A stretch of 64,000 nt of DNA from CAIUGU01 sp040080215 (GTDB lineage: Bacteria; Pseudomonadota; Gammaproteobacteria; Steroidobacterales; Steroidobacteraceae): positions 1 to 64,000 of the forward strand of contig JBEBIT010000013.1 of NCBI GenBank assembly GCA_040080215.1, in the 5' to 3' direction. Shown piece after piece: positions 18,173 to 27,043 of this stretch. Numbering within the stretch: the stretch's first letter is position 1; each line of letters opens with the position of its first letter. The notes beneath the pieces were generated by a model. It did no database searches. It was given only the letters and a program-made list of their open reading frames with translations, and was not told the DNA's origin. The position numbers and the translations under genes were made by a program.

Positions 18173-18253
18173 ATGCGTAATTCCCAGCAAACAGGAGCCA
18201 TGCCCCGTCTCGGCAGCTCGTTGCTGGGTGCGCGCCTGCACCTGCGTCGCTAG
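18173..18253 (+). promoter_or_regulatory. Possible leuA leader peptide and attenuator
   Basis: Short frame of 26 codons ending TAG about 90 bp before leuA. Its second half (MPRLGSSLLGARLHLRR) has five leucines in 17 residues. Overlapping its end are two nested inverted repeats: GCGCCTGCAC (18232-18241) with GTGCAGGCGC (18269-18278), and TGCGTC (18243-18248) with GACGCA (18253-18258). A leucine-rich leader overlapping alternative hairpins before leuA is the layout of transcription attenuation. There is no clear U-tract and the leader's Shine-Dalgarno is weak, so this stays a hypothesis. Confidence 0.4.
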
Positions 18254-18344
18254 ACGCAAAGCTACCCCGTGCAGGCGCCTCATTCATGGCGCCACTGAAA
18301 TCCCCCGATTGAGTTGGCTGATCCCTGAAGAGGATCTTGAATCC

Positions 18345-20042
18345 ATGTTGCAGCATCCCGCTTCGAAGTATCCCCCATTCCAGCCGATCGCCATTCCCGA
18401 TCGGACTTGGCCCACGAAAACCATCACGGCACCGCCGACCTGGTGCAGTGTCGACCTGCGCGATGGTAACCAGGCGCTCATCGAACCGATGGACGCCGCG
18501 CGCAAGCGACGCATGTTCGACCTGCTGGTGCGCACCGGCTTCAAGGAAATCGAAGTCGGCTTCCCCGCTGCGTCGCAGACAGACTTCCAGTTCGTCCGCG
18601 AGCTGATCGAACGCGGCCTGATCCCCGAAGATGTCACCATCCAGGTGCTGACGCAGGCACGGCCCGAGCTCATCGCACGGACGTTCGAGTCACTGCGCGG
18701 TGCGCGGCGCGCGATCGTGCATTTGTACAACTCGACATCCACACTGCAGCGACGCGTCGTGTTCAATCTCGACAAAGCGGGCATCGTCGAAATTGCCGTG
18801 CAAGGCGCGAAGTGCGTACTGGAGGAAGCGCGCAAGCAGCCGGAGACGGACTGGTTCTTTGAATACAGTCCCGAGAGCTTCACAGGCACCGAGCTCGACT
18901 TCGCCGTTGAAGTCTGCGATGCCGTCACGGAAGTGTGGCAAGCGACGCCGGAACGCAAGGTGATCCTGAACTTGCCTGCAACGGTGGAGATGGCGACACC
19001 CAACACGTATGCGGACCAGATCGAATGGTTCTGCCGCAACGTGGCGCGCCGGGATTCGGTGGTCATCTCGGTTCACCCGCATAACGATCGCGGCACGGCC
19101 GTTGCTGCTGCCGAGCTCGCGATGATGGCGGGCGCCGAACGCGTTGAAGGCACGTTGTTCGGCAACGGCGAACGCACCGGCAACGTGGACGTCGTGACGC
19201 TTGCGATGAACATGTACACGCAAGGTGTCCATCCGCAGCTCGACTTCTCGAACATCAACGAGGCGGCCCGCTGTGTCGAGCAGTGCAATCAGCTGCCCAT
19301 TCACCCGAGGCACCCGTATGTCGGCGACCTCGTGTTTACCGCGTTCTCGGGTTCGCACCAGGATGCGATCAAGAAGGGCTTTGCCGCGCGCAAGCCCGGC
19401 GATGCATGGGAAATCCCGTACCTGCCGATCGATCCGCGCGATCTCGGACGTACTTACGAATCCGTGATTCGTGTGAACAGCCAGTCCGGCAAGGGCGGCA
19501 TTGCCTACCTGCTCGAGCGCGACTACCAGCTCACGTTGCCGCGGCGATTGCAGATCGAATTCAGCCAGGCCGTACAGGCCGTGACCGATGCGACGGGCAA
19601 GGAACTCAGTTCAGCGGAGATCTGGGCGCTGTTCGAAGAGGAGTACCTGAAACAAGCGGGGGCCTACGACTACCGCTCGCATCAATTGGCGACGGCTACG
19701 GACGGCTCCGACGGCGAACGCCTGACGATCAAGCTGTCATGCAATGGCCAGGGTGCGGTGCTCTCGGGCCGGGGTAACGGTCCCATCGACGCACTGATCG
19801 ATGCGTTGGGCTTGTCGTGCGACGTACTATCGTACGAGGAGCACTCGATCGGCTCGGGCAGCAATGCCAAGGCAGTGGCTTTCGTCGAAGTGACAACGCC
19901 GTCGCGCGTCACGCTGTTCGGCGTCGGTCTGCACGCCAATATCGTCACGGCCTCGTTGCTCGCCGTGCTCTCGGCGATGAACCGCGCTACTGGCCGCGGC
20001 TTGCTCGACGACTCGATGCGGGTGGCCGGAACCGGCAGCTGA
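18345..20042 (+). CDS. leuA: 2-isopropylmalate synthase (long form)
   Basis: First committed step of leucine synthesis: acetyl-CoA plus 2-oxoisovalerate gives 2-isopropylmalate. The 565-residue length and N-terminus (MLQHPASKYPPFQPI) are those of the long LeuA type. Visible motifs: WCSVDLRDGNQALIEPM (catalytic/metal Asp-Gly-Asn), FKEIEVGFPAASQTDF, VISVHPHNDRGTAVAA (metal-binding HxH) and GTLFGNGERTGNVD. The C-terminal ~130 residues form the LeuA dimer regulatory domain that gives leucine feedback inhibition. The frame is open for 300 bases upstream, but the family N-terminus and a GAAGAGG box support this ATG. A strong terminator follows. Confidence 0.95.
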   Translation: MLQHPASKYPPFQPIAIPDRTWPTKTITAPPTWCSVDLRDGNQALIEPMDAARKRRMFDLLVRTGFKEIEVGFPAASQTDFQFVRELIERGLIPEDVTIQVLTQARPELIARTFESLRGARRAIVHLYNSTSTLQRRVVFNLDKAGIVEIAVQGAKCVLEEARKQPETDWFFEYSPESFTGTELDFAVEVCDAVTEVWQATPERKVILNLPATVEMATPNTYADQIEWFCRNVARRDSVVISVHPHNDRGTAVAAAELAMMAGAERVEGTLFGNGERTGNVDVVTLAMNMYTQGVHPQLDFSNINEAARCVEQCNQLPIHPRHPYVGDLVFTAFSGSHQDAIKKGFAARKPGDAWEIPYLPIDPRDLGRTYESVIRVNSQSGKGGIAYLLERDYQLTLPRRLQIEFSQAVQAVTDATGKELSSAEIWALFEEEYLKQAGAYDYRSHQLATATDGSDGERLTIKLSCNGQGAVLSGRGNGPIDALIDALGLSCDVLSYEEHSIGSGSNAKAVAFVEVTTPSRVTLFGVGLHANIVTASLLAVLSAMNRATGRGLLDDSMRVAGTGS

Positions 20043-20086
20043 AACATCGGCGCCGTTACTGGTCGCGACGCCGAGTTCGAGCAAAG

Positions 20087-20114
20087 AAAAAGGGGGCGAT
20101 GTCGCCCCCTTTTT
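20087..20114. terminator. Bidirectional rho-independent terminator
   Basis: Stem AAAAAGGGGGCGA / TCGCCCCCTTTTT, 13 bp, with a two-base loop, lying between convergent leuA and the MFS gene. It has an A-run on one side and a T-run on the other, so it can serve both strands. Confidence 0.9.
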
Positions 20115-20146
20115 CATTCAACACTTGAACTGCAAGCGTGACCGGC

Positions 20147-21427
20147 TCACATCACCTGGCCGGTTTCGTCAATGGCCCGATGGCCGACGCCGACCTTCAC
20201 CGGTGCCGTCTCACGCAGGAACATCGAGGCCACGAAGCCGAAGATCATGCCGAACAGGGCCACGTACAGCGGGCCGCCAAAGCCATAGTTCGGGATGACG
20301 AACGAGCCGGTGATCGGTCCGAGACCGCCGCCGAAGATCTCGCCCACGCCGACGACCAGGCCGATCGAACCCGCCACTGCACCCACCGGTGCCGATTCCG
20401 TCGCGATCGGGCCCGTGATGAGCGCGATGTTGCCGAAGCAGAAGTAGGTAGCCAGGAACAGCGGCAGGAACAGCGCGCCGACCCCAGCCTGCACCTGGAT
20501 GAACCAGTAGAGGCAGATCGCCGCCATCAGGAAGCCCACGATGGTGACGGGCTTGCGGCCAAACTTGTCCGACAGGCCGGGCCACGAGAATTGCCCGAAG
20601 AATCCGCCGAAGCCGATGGCTGACGTGACGACGCCCATTTCGGCGAGCGGCAGCTTGAGCTGGAGCTCGAGGTACACCGGCACCATTGCGGCGAGCGTGA
20701 AGAGACCGCACATGGCGCCGAACAGCGCGATCATGCAGACCACGATGTTGTAGCTCTTGAGAGGCGCCAGGGCGCCGGCGCCCTGTCCGGCAACATGCTG
20801 GACGACACCGAGGGCAGCGGCACCCATGGTGTCCTTGGGCTCACGCAGCACCTTGATCAGGAACAGGCCGACGATGAAGCCGGGCGCTGCAATGATGAAG
20901 AAGACCCAGCGCCAGGAAAGCCCTGCGTTAAGCAGCTGCGTGGCGAAGATCGGGGCCAACGCGAGTCCGAGCAGGGAGACGCCGCACTGCTGCAGGCCCT
21001 GGTTCAGTCCGCGCCGGCTTGGCTTGGAAGCCACCGCCACCGCCGTGAACGAGGTCGGCGTGTAGCCGCCTTCCATCACGCCGAGCAGTGCCCGGATGAG
21101 CACGAAGAACATCATGCTGCCGGAGAAGCCGGTGAGGCCGCCGACCAGCGAATAAAGGAACACGGCCGGGATGAGAATCTTGCGGTGGCCAATCTTATCG
21201 GCCAGGTTGCCGAAGATGATTGCGAAAATGCCCCAGAATACGCCTGTGAGGCCGGCCAGGGTGCCGATGGCACCAGGATCCAGCTTCAAGTCTGCGGCAA
21301 TCGTGCCCCACATCGAGTTGATGACGAAGCGGTCCATGCCGACGAGGCCGAAGCCGATCGCCAAGAGGAGGACGATCTTCCACTCGTAGTCGGTATCCCA
21401 AGGCTTCTTGTTATCTGCTGGCTGCAT
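20147..21427 (-). CDS. MFS transporter, anion:cation symporter-like
   Basis: A 426-residue permease with twelve predicted helices. The loop 2-3 signature GNLADKIGHRKILIPAV and the segment RALLGVMEGGYTPTSFTAVA are typical of the ACS family, which takes up organic anions such as sugar acids and aromatic acids. GLSDKFGRKPVTI in the second half repeats the MFS loop motif. The substrate cannot be told. AAGGGG lies about 9 bases before the ATG. It is a single-gene unit convergent with leuA. Confidence 0.87.
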   Translation of the reverse strand: MQPADNKKPWDTDYEWKIVLLLAIGFGLVGMDRFVINSMWGTIAADLKLDPGAIGTLAGLTGVFWGIFAIIFGNLADKIGHRKILIPAVFLYSLVGGLTGFSGSMMFFVLIRALLGVMEGGYTPTSFTAVAVASKPSRRGLNQGLQQCGVSLLGLALAPIFATQLLNAGLSWRWVFFIIAAPGFIVGLFLIKVLREPKDTMGAAALGVVQHVAGQGAGALAPLKSYNIVVCMIALFGAMCGLFTLAAMVPVYLELQLKLPLAEMGVVTSAIGFGGFFGQFSWPGLSDKFGRKPVTIVGFLMAAICLYWFIQVQAGVGALFLPLFLATYFCFGNIALITGPIATESAPVGAVAGSIGLVVGVGEIFGGGLGPITGSFVIPNYGFGGPLYVALFGMIFGFVASMFLRETAPVKVGVGHRAIDETGQVM

Positions 21428-21766
21428 TACATAGTCCCCTTACACGTTATTGAGATGGAAGGTTAACGACCTGGGAAAGGACCCTGCGGTGAAGGCCTGC
21501 TTTCGCCTCTCGAATAAGACCTTGCGCTGCTGCCTGACCTTTCCGTTTGACGATTGCGGCACCGTGAATATGCCAACAAGGGATCTGGGCTCACAGCCTG
21601 GACAAGACCCTCGATTTCGTGGACCGACGGTCGAAACGCGCGGGAAGTATAAAGAGGCTTTCAGGAATAGGCTATCCCGTTTTGACTTAGTCGCCCACCC
21701 CGAAAATGGGCCATTTCCGCGGCCGGAATAGACGCTCCCTTTTTTTGCAGTTGCAAAAAAAAGGGG
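21428..21766. other. Intergenic stretch without a gene
   Basis: About 340 bp between the MFS gene start and the CBS-domain gene end. It holds the 5' region of the MFS gene and, at its left-hand gene's far side, one terminator-like hairpin (listed separately). Short open frames here show no family features. Confidence 0.6.
21737..21765 (-). terminator. Terminator-like hairpin after the CBS-domain gene
   Basis: Arms CCCTTTTTTTGCA and TGCAAAAAAAAGGG around a two-base loop, with one unpaired A. It lies directly downstream of the CBS-domain gene stop. The long A/T run is inside the stem, so it could terminate either strand. Confidence 0.6.
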
Positions 21767-22195
21767 TCAGCTCGTGATGAATTGCTGCAACTGCACGATG
21801 GTTTCCTGCTGTTCCTCGATCACCGCCCTGACCAGATCGCCGATCGACACCAGACCGACAAGGTGGCCGCGGTCGACGACCGGGAGATGGCGCACCCGTT
21901 GTTCGGTGACGAGCTGCATGCAGTGGCTCACTGTGTCTTCGGGCGTCACCGTCAGGACCGGTGAAGACATGATTTGCCACACCGGCGTCTCGCCGGAAGA
22001 ACGGCCAAGCAGGATGACTTTGCGTGCGTAGTCCCGCTCGGACACGATGCCGACGAGTTCAGGGCCGCGCATCACCGGCAGCGCACCCACTTCCCGGTCG
22101 GCCATGACCTGGATGGCTTCGAGCACCGGGTCTTCCGCCTCAACCGTCCAGATCTCGTGCCCCTTGGCGATCAGCAAATGCTTGACGCGAAGCAT
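21767..22195 (-). CDS. CBS-domain pair protein
   Basis: A 142-residue stand-alone protein with two CBS motifs, LEAIQVMADREVGALPVM (about 25-42) and VSHCMQLVTEQRVRHLPVVD (about 88-107), each followed by GIVSERD or GLVSIGD. Such pairs bind adenosine nucleotides and act as energy or redox sensors. The partner is unknown. It has its own 3' hairpin and lies 84 bp after the DUF2934 gene, so the two could be cotranscribed. Confidence 0.88.
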   Translation of the reverse strand: MLRVKHLLIAKGHEIWTVEAEDPVLEAIQVMADREVGALPVMRGPELVGIVSERDYARKVILLGRSSGETPVWQIMSSPVLTVTPEDTVSHCMQLVTEQRVRHLPVVDRGHLVGLVSIGDLVRAVIEEQQETIVQLQQFITS

Positions 22196-22279
22196 GATGC
22201 CTTCCCCCCGTGGAAGCTCGGCAGGGTAATTCCTGCCGGACAGTCACGGCCGAGTCTACTCCTCCGTCGGCGGGGGAGA

Positions 22280-22546
22280 TCAACGGAAACGGGAGAGAAT
22301 CTGCTGCTCGGCTTGCAGCCAGTCCTCGACGTCATGACCCGGAGTGAACCCGCGACTTGCGGCGATCAGGTAGGCGGCCTCTGCAATCATGGCCGTGATG
22401 TCGACGATTTCCGGAAGGTCTTTGACGATCGTCTTGGCTTTGCGGACTGCGGGCTTCCTGGCGACTGCGGTCAGCGAGGTCTTGGATTTGGGCGCGACGC
22501 GCTTCAGCGATGCGGTGGGGATGGGTGAGGTGGCAGCGGCTTCCAT
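22280..22546 (-). CDS. DUF2934 domain protein
   Basis: An 88-residue protein. Residues about 50-80 (IAEAAYLIAASRGFTPGHD, then EDWLQAEQQIL) match the DUF2934 pattern of a short helix pair ending in a W-x-x-A-E motif. The N-terminal half is basic and Ala/Lys/Arg-rich, suggesting a disordered or nucleic-acid-binding tail. The start MEAAATS has AGGAG seven bases upstream, preferred over an earlier ATG. Function unknown. Confidence 0.72.
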   Translation of the reverse strand: MEAAATSPIPTASLKRVAPKSKTSLTAVARKPAVRKAKTIVKDLPEIVDITAMIAEAAYLIAASRGFTPGHDVEDWLQAEQQILSRFR

Positions 22547-22623
22547 GGTGTCTCCTGCTAGAACAGGGTCTCGTCCAAGGATGGACGATCCTGATGCCAA
22601 TAAGCAGGATTGATGCCAGGCCC

Positions 22624-22658
22624 GGGAGGGGATGGAAATTTTTTTCCTGTCCCCTCCC
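22624..22658. repeat. Stem-loop upstream of the DUF2934 gene
   Basis: Arms GGGAGGGGA and TCCCCTCCC (9 bp) enclose a 17-base A/T-rich loop that can itself pair (GGAAA/TTTCC). It lies in the 355-bp gap between slyD and the DUF2934 gene; no coding signal was seen in that gap. Role unknown, either a regulatory hairpin or a weak terminator. Confidence 0.5.
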
Positions 22659-22801
22659 TGAGCCTGACATCTCGCGCCGCAGTGCGTGGCGCGAGTTTCT
22701 TAAGACAGGCACGCAACAGCGGGCCAATCTACATTCCTCGCGTTACCGGACTGAGGTAGCGCAGAACCAACGGTTGTAGTGGTGTTGTATCCACAAACAG
22801 A

Positions 22802-22831
22802 AACGCCACAAGCAATGGTGCTTGTGGCGTT
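22802..22831 (-). terminator. Hairpin downstream of slyD
   Basis: Perfect 13-bp stem AACGCCACAAGCA / TGCTTGTGGCGTT with loop ATGG, about 70 bases after the slyD stop. On the minus strand it is followed by a short T-rich run (TTTCTGTTTG), consistent with a rho-independent terminator. Confidence 0.75.
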
Positions 22832-22901
22832 ACCTGATACTGACCCTGCCTTATCGGGGTGCGCGCGTGGGCAACGTCTGCCCCACGTCGGAGCCTTCAA
22901 T

Positions 22902-23387
22902 TCAATCGTGGTGATGACCGCCCGGGCCATGCACGTGGCCGTGAGACAGCTCTTCTTCGCTCGGGTCGCGGACTTCCGTGATCTCCACTGCGAAGTTGAG
23001 GGACTCGCCGGCGAGCGGGTGATTGCCATCGACGGTCACCATGTCACCGACGATGCGCGTGACGGTCACCATGCGCGGGCCCTGGTTGGAGTCGGCCTGG
23101 AACTGCATGCCAACGGCGATGTTGTCGATGCCCTTGAACGCCCGACGCGGCACGTCTTGGACCAGCGAAGGATCCTTGGTGCCATAGCCTTCCTCCGGGG
23201 ACACCTTGACGTTCAGCTTCTCGCCTGCGCCCTTCCCTTCGAGGGCCTTTTCGAGCCCGGGGATCAGGTTGCCGTTGCCGTGGATATAAGCGAGCGGGTC
23301 ACCGCCCGAGGAACTGTCGAGGACATCGCCGGAATCGTTGGTCAGCGTGTAGTGGATCTGAACGACTTTGTTTTGCGCGACGACCAT
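22902..23387 (-). CDS. slyD: FKBP-type peptidyl-prolyl isomerase SlyD
   Basis: A 161-residue cis-trans prolyl isomerase and chaperone. The FKBP half begins VAQNKVVQIHYTLTNDSGDVLDSS and contains PLAYIHGNGNLIPGLEKAL; the insert-in-flap domain (VSPEEGYGTKDPSLVQDVPR) sits in the middle. The C-terminal tail HGHVHGPGGHHHD is a short histidine-rich metal-binding tail, as in SlyD proteins that deliver nickel. The start MVVAQN has GAGG eight bases upstream and fits the family better than an ATG seven codons earlier. Confidence 0.93.
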   Translation of the reverse strand: MVVAQNKVVQIHYTLTNDSGDVLDSSSGGDPLAYIHGNGNLIPGLEKALEGKGAGEKLNVKVSPEEGYGTKDPSLVQDVPRRAFKGIDNIAVGMQFQADSNQGPRMVTVTRIVGDMVTVDGNHPLAGESLNFAVEITEVRDPSEEELSHGHVHGPGGHHHD

Positions 23388-23509
23388 GACCGGAACCTCA
23401 GGAGACATTGAAAGAGGCGGCCATGGTAGCTGTTTCGGAGGCTACGGCCAAACCGGAAATGGGCGTCGATCCCCTTGGGGGATGAGCCCGCGATGTCCGG
23501 GGCAGGCGG

Positions 23510-25345
23510 CTATTCGACAGTGACGGATTTCGCGAGGTTGCGCGGCTGGTCGACATCGGTGCCCTTCAGGATGGCGCAGTGATAGGCGAGCAGCTGCAGC
23601 GGTACCGTGTAGACCGCAGGGGCCTGGAAGTGGCTGACGTGCTTCGGCATCGTAATGACCGTGACGCCTTCCGACTCACTGATACCGGCGTCCGGATCGG
23701 CAAATACAATCAGCTCCCCGCCACGTGCCCTCACTTCCTGCAGGTTCGACTTGAGCTTTTCGAGCAGGTCGTTGTTCGGAGCGACCACGACAACGGGCAT
23801 GTCCGCATCGACGAGCGCGAGCGGGCCGTGCTTGAGCTCGCCGGCCGGATAGGCTTCGGCGTGAATGTAGGAAATCTCCTTGAGCTTGAGCGCGCCTTCA
23901 AGCGCGATCGGATACATCTGTCCACGTCCGAGGAACAGCGCGTGATGCTTGTCGGCGAACCGCTTGGCCAGCTCCTTGATCCGGGGCTCCAGGTGCAACG
24001 TCTTTTCGATGAGCGAGGGGATCTCGATCAACCGCTGCACGAGGCCACGCTCGCGCTCGGCATCGGAGCCATGGAACTTGGCCAGTGCGACGATCAGCAT
24101 GCCAAGCGCAGAAAGCTGCGTCGTGAACGCCTTGGTTGACGCAACGCCAATTTCGGGGCCCGCGCGCGTGAGCAGCACGAGTTCGGATTCGCGTACGAGC
24201 GAACTCTCAGGCACGTTGCAGATGGCCAATGTCGACAGATAGCCCGACTGTTTGGCCATGCGCAATGCAGCCAGCGTATCGGCAGTTTCACCCGACTGCG
24301 AGATCGTCACGAACAAGGTGTTCTGCGGCACGACGGGATTTCGATAGCGGTATTCGCTCGCGATCTCGACCCAGCACGGCAGGCGGCAAATCTGTTCGAC
24401 GAAATACTTGGCAACCGCACCGGCGTGGTAGCTCGTGCCGCAGGCAACGATCTGCACCGCATCGGCACGCTTGAAAACAGCGGTGGCAGCCGGCCCGAAG
24501 GCGGCTTCCAGCAGCTTGCCGCCGGCAACGCGCTCTTCCAGCGTCTGGGCAATGGCCTGCGGCTGCTCGTAGATTTCCTTCAGCATGTAATGGGCGAACT
24601 CGCCCTTTTCGGCAGCGTCTGCGCTCAAGGTGCTGTCGCGGGCTTCGCGGTGTGCCGTATTGCCCTCGGCGTCGAGAATGCGAATGCTGTTGTGGCGGAT
24701 TTCGGCTACATCGCCCTCCTCCAGGAACATGAAGCGGCGTGTGACAGGCAGCAGGGCCGCGACATCGGAGGCGACGAAGTTCTCGTTCTCACCGATGCCG
24801 ATGACGACCGGGCAGCCCATGCGGGCGAGTACGATGCAATCGGGATCGGCTTCGTTGATCACGGCGAGTGCATACGCGCCTTCGAGCTCGGCCACCGTTG
24901 CGCGAACTGCCTTGAACACGTCGCCCAGCTTCTTCTGGTGATAGTGGATGCGATGCGCAATCACTTCGGTGTCCGTTTCCGACGTGAAGACGTAGCCGGC
25001 CTTCTGCAGTTCTTCACGCAGCTCTTCGTGATTCTCGATGATGCCGTTGTGGACGATCGCAATGCCGTCGTCGGAGATATGCGGATGCGCATTGCGTTCC
25101 GAAGGTACGCCGTGTGTAGCCCAGCGTGTATGGGCAATGCCAAGGTGGCCTGAGGTGGGATCGTCGTCCAGGGCTTCCTGCAACATGCGCACCTTGCCGA
25201 CGGTGCGCAGCCGCTTCAGGTGCTGGGTGCCGTTCAGGACGGCGACGCCGGCAGAATCGTAGCCTCGATACTCAAGGCGGCGCAGCCCGTCTATCAGGAT
25301 GGGAACGATATTGCGTGTCGCGACAGCGCCAACGATTCCGCACAT
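23510..25345 (-). CDS. glmS: Glucosamine-fructose-6-phosphate aminotransferase
   Basis: Makes glucosamine 6-phosphate from fructose 6-phosphate and glutamine, the first step to UDP-GlcNAc for peptidoglycan and LPS. The 611 residues begin MCGIVGAV, with Cys2 as the glutaminase nucleophile after Met removal. The N-terminal glutaminase domain has RWATHGVPSERNAHPH; the C-terminal half has two SIS domains with ISQSGETADT and GRGQMYPIALEGALKLKE, ending in DQPRNLAKSVTVE. It follows glmU by 150 bp on the same strand. No glmS ribozyme-like leader is apparent. Confidence 0.97.
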   Translation of the reverse strand: MCGIVGAVATRNIVPILIDGLRRLEYRGYDSAGVAVLNGTQHLKRLRTVGKVRMLQEALDDDPTSGHLGIAHTRWATHGVPSERNAHPHISDDGIAIVHNGIIENHEELREELQKAGYVFTSETDTEVIAHRIHYHQKKLGDVFKAVRATVAELEGAYALAVINEADPDCIVLARMGCPVVIGIGENENFVASDVAALLPVTRRFMFLEEGDVAEIRHNSIRILDAEGNTAHREARDSTLSADAAEKGEFAHYMLKEIYEQPQAIAQTLEERVAGGKLLEAAFGPAATAVFKRADAVQIVACGTSYHAGAVAKYFVEQICRLPCWVEIASEYRYRNPVVPQNTLFVTISQSGETADTLAALRMAKQSGYLSTLAICNVPESSLVRESELVLLTRAGPEIGVASTKAFTTQLSALGMLIVALAKFHGSDAERERGLVQRLIEIPSLIEKTLHLEPRIKELAKRFADKHHALFLGRGQMYPIALEGALKLKEISYIHAEAYPAGELKHGPLALVDADMPVVVVAPNNDLLEKLKSNLQEVRARGGELIVFADPDAGISESEGVTVITMPKHVSHFQAPAVYTVPLQLLAYHCAILKGTDVDQPRNLAKSVTVE

Positions 25346-25495
25346 GCAGATTCAGCCTTTCTCTATAAGAGGTTGAGGCATTCTACCGGAAGGGGGTGGC
25401 GGGATTATGTTGCCAGTCACACTCTGGTCGCCCGAAGGCGGGCCCGGACGGGGCCGCACCGGAAAATAGCGGGGGAAATCCGGCAAAGGCGGTCT

Positions 25496-26884
25496 TCAGC
25501 GCTTCTTTTCCGGCCGCTTCCAGCCGTCGATGGTCATCTGCTTGGCTCGCTCCAGGGTCAGCTTTCCCTCCGGGGCGTTCTTGGTCAGCGTGGAACCGGC
25601 ACCAATGGTGGCGTTGGCACCTACGGTGATCGGCGCCACGAGCATGGTGCCTGAACCGATGAAGCTGCCGTCGCCGATTTCGGTCCGCGACTTGTTCACG
25701 CCGTCGTAGTTGCAGGTAATCGTGCCTGCACCGATGTTCACGTTTGCGCCTACGGTCGCGTCGCCCAGGTAAGTGAGGTGATTGGCTTTGCTTCCCTTGC
25801 CGAGGACGGTGTTTTTGACCTCAACGTAGTTGCCAATATGTGCACCCTGCTCGAGCCTGGCGCCAGGCCGCAGGCGTGCGAATGGACCGACGATGCACTG
25901 CTCGCCGACGACCGCACGCGTGATGACACAGTTCGCCAGCACCTCGGTGTCTGCTGCGATCTCGCAGTCCTCGAGCCACGTGTTCGGGCCGATCCGCACG
26001 CGGTCACCCAACTTCACGTTTCCCACGAAGATGGCATTGACATCGATGACGACATCGCGACCGACGCTGACGGTTCCGCGGACGTCGATGCGCGATGGAT
26101 CGATCACGGTGACTCCCGCAAGCATCAATTCCGTGGCGCGCTGCTTGCGCAAAGCGGCTTCGACCTCCGAGAGATGGACCTTGTCATTCACGCCGAAGAC
26201 TTCAATCTCGGTGGGAGCAACGGCTGCCTTGACGCGCAAGCCCTCTCGTACCGCCATCGAAACAATATCGGTGAGATAGTACTCGCCCTGCGTATTGTCG
26301 TTCTTGAGCGCCCCGAGCCATTTGCGCAGCGACTTCGCGGACACGGCCAAGACGCCGGTGTTGCCTTCGGGAACGCTGCGCTCCTTGGTGTTCGCATCCT
26401 TGTGTTCGACGATGCGCACGACATGCCCTGCATGATCGCGGATGACACGACCATAGCCCGTGGGATCGCGCAGGATCACGCTCAGCATGGCGATGGACTG
26501 GTCGTCGACACTGGCCAGCAACTGCTCCAGCGTCTCGGTCTTGATGAGGGGCACATCGCCGAACAGGATAAGGACGAGATGGTCATCGGGGATGGCCGGC
26601 AACGCCTGGGCCACGGCATGTCCGGTCCCGAGCTGCTCCGCCTGCAGCGCCCACTGGACGGACTCGTTGGCGAGCGCTTGCCGCACGCGGTCGCCGCCAT
26701 GACCGTACACCACGTGGATGCCCTCGGCGGACAGTCGCTTGGCCGTATCGAGCACGTGTGCCAGGAGCGGCTTGCCAGCGAGCGGCTGCAGCACCTTCGG
26801 CAGGTCCGACTTCATGCGCTTGCCCTGGCCGGCAGCGAGGATGATGACGGAGAGTGGAGGCCGGGAGGGGCTGGGTGTTGTCAT
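25496..26884 (-). CDS. glmU: Bifunctional UDP-GlcNAc pyrophosphorylase / GlcN-1-P acetyltransferase
   Basis: Catalyses the last two steps to UDP-N-acetylglucosamine. The 462 residues start with the nucleotidyltransferase motif LAAGQGKRMKSDLPKVLQPL and contain GDVPLI and GYGRVIRD. The C-terminal left-handed beta-helix acetyltransferase shows hexapeptide repeats and the segments YVEVKNTVLGKGSKANHLTYLGD and GTITCNYDG. It lies between the ATP synthase operon terminator and glmS, the common gammaproteobacterial order. Confidence 0.97.
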   Translation of the reverse strand: MTTPSPSRPPLSVIILAAGQGKRMKSDLPKVLQPLAGKPLLAHVLDTAKRLSAEGIHVVYGHGGDRVRQALANESVQWALQAEQLGTGHAVAQALPAIPDDHLVLILFGDVPLIKTETLEQLLASVDDQSIAMLSVILRDPTGYGRVIRDHAGHVVRIVEHKDANTKERSVPEGNTGVLAVSAKSLRKWLGALKNDNTQGEYYLTDIVSMAVREGLRVKAAVAPTEIEVFGVNDKVHLSEVEAALRKQRATELMLAGVTVIDPSRIDVRGTVSVGRDVVIDVNAIFVGNVKLGDRVRIGPNTWLEDCEIAADTEVLANCVITRAVVGEQCIVGPFARLRPGARLEQGAHIGNYVEVKNTVLGKGSKANHLTYLGDATVGANVNIGAGTITCNYDGVNKSRTEIGDGSFIGSGTMLVAPITVGANATIGAGSTLTKNAPEGKLTLERAKQMTIDGWKRPEKKR

Positions 26885-26979
26885 AGTGGCTTGAGGGGCG
26901 TGGTGCCTGAAGTTCGCCTGCGGGCCACTCTAGGAGGTCTGCGGAGGCGGAACAATCCCTGCTGCGTGTCTTGGTGCAC

Positions 26980-27009
26980 AAAAAGGAACGCGCCCATCGG
27001 GGCGCGTTC
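26980..27009 (-). terminator. Terminator of the ATP synthase operon
   Basis: Stem GAACGCGCCC / GGGCGCGTTC (10 bp), loop ATCG, followed on the minus strand by CCTTTTTG. It sits 35 bp after atpC. Confidence 0.9.
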
Positions 27010-27043
27010 GCGATCGATACCGAAGGGGTGGCGCGCTCGAGCG

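Noticed and set aside
22788..22798. DnaA-box-like GTATCCACA
   Set aside because: A single near-match with no cluster of further boxes or AT-rich unwinding region, so it is not evidence for an origin.
23387..25510. glmS ribozyme or riboswitch upstream of glmS
   Set aside because: The 150-bp glmU-glmS gap shows no recognisable ribozyme core; that element is mainly found in Firmicutes.
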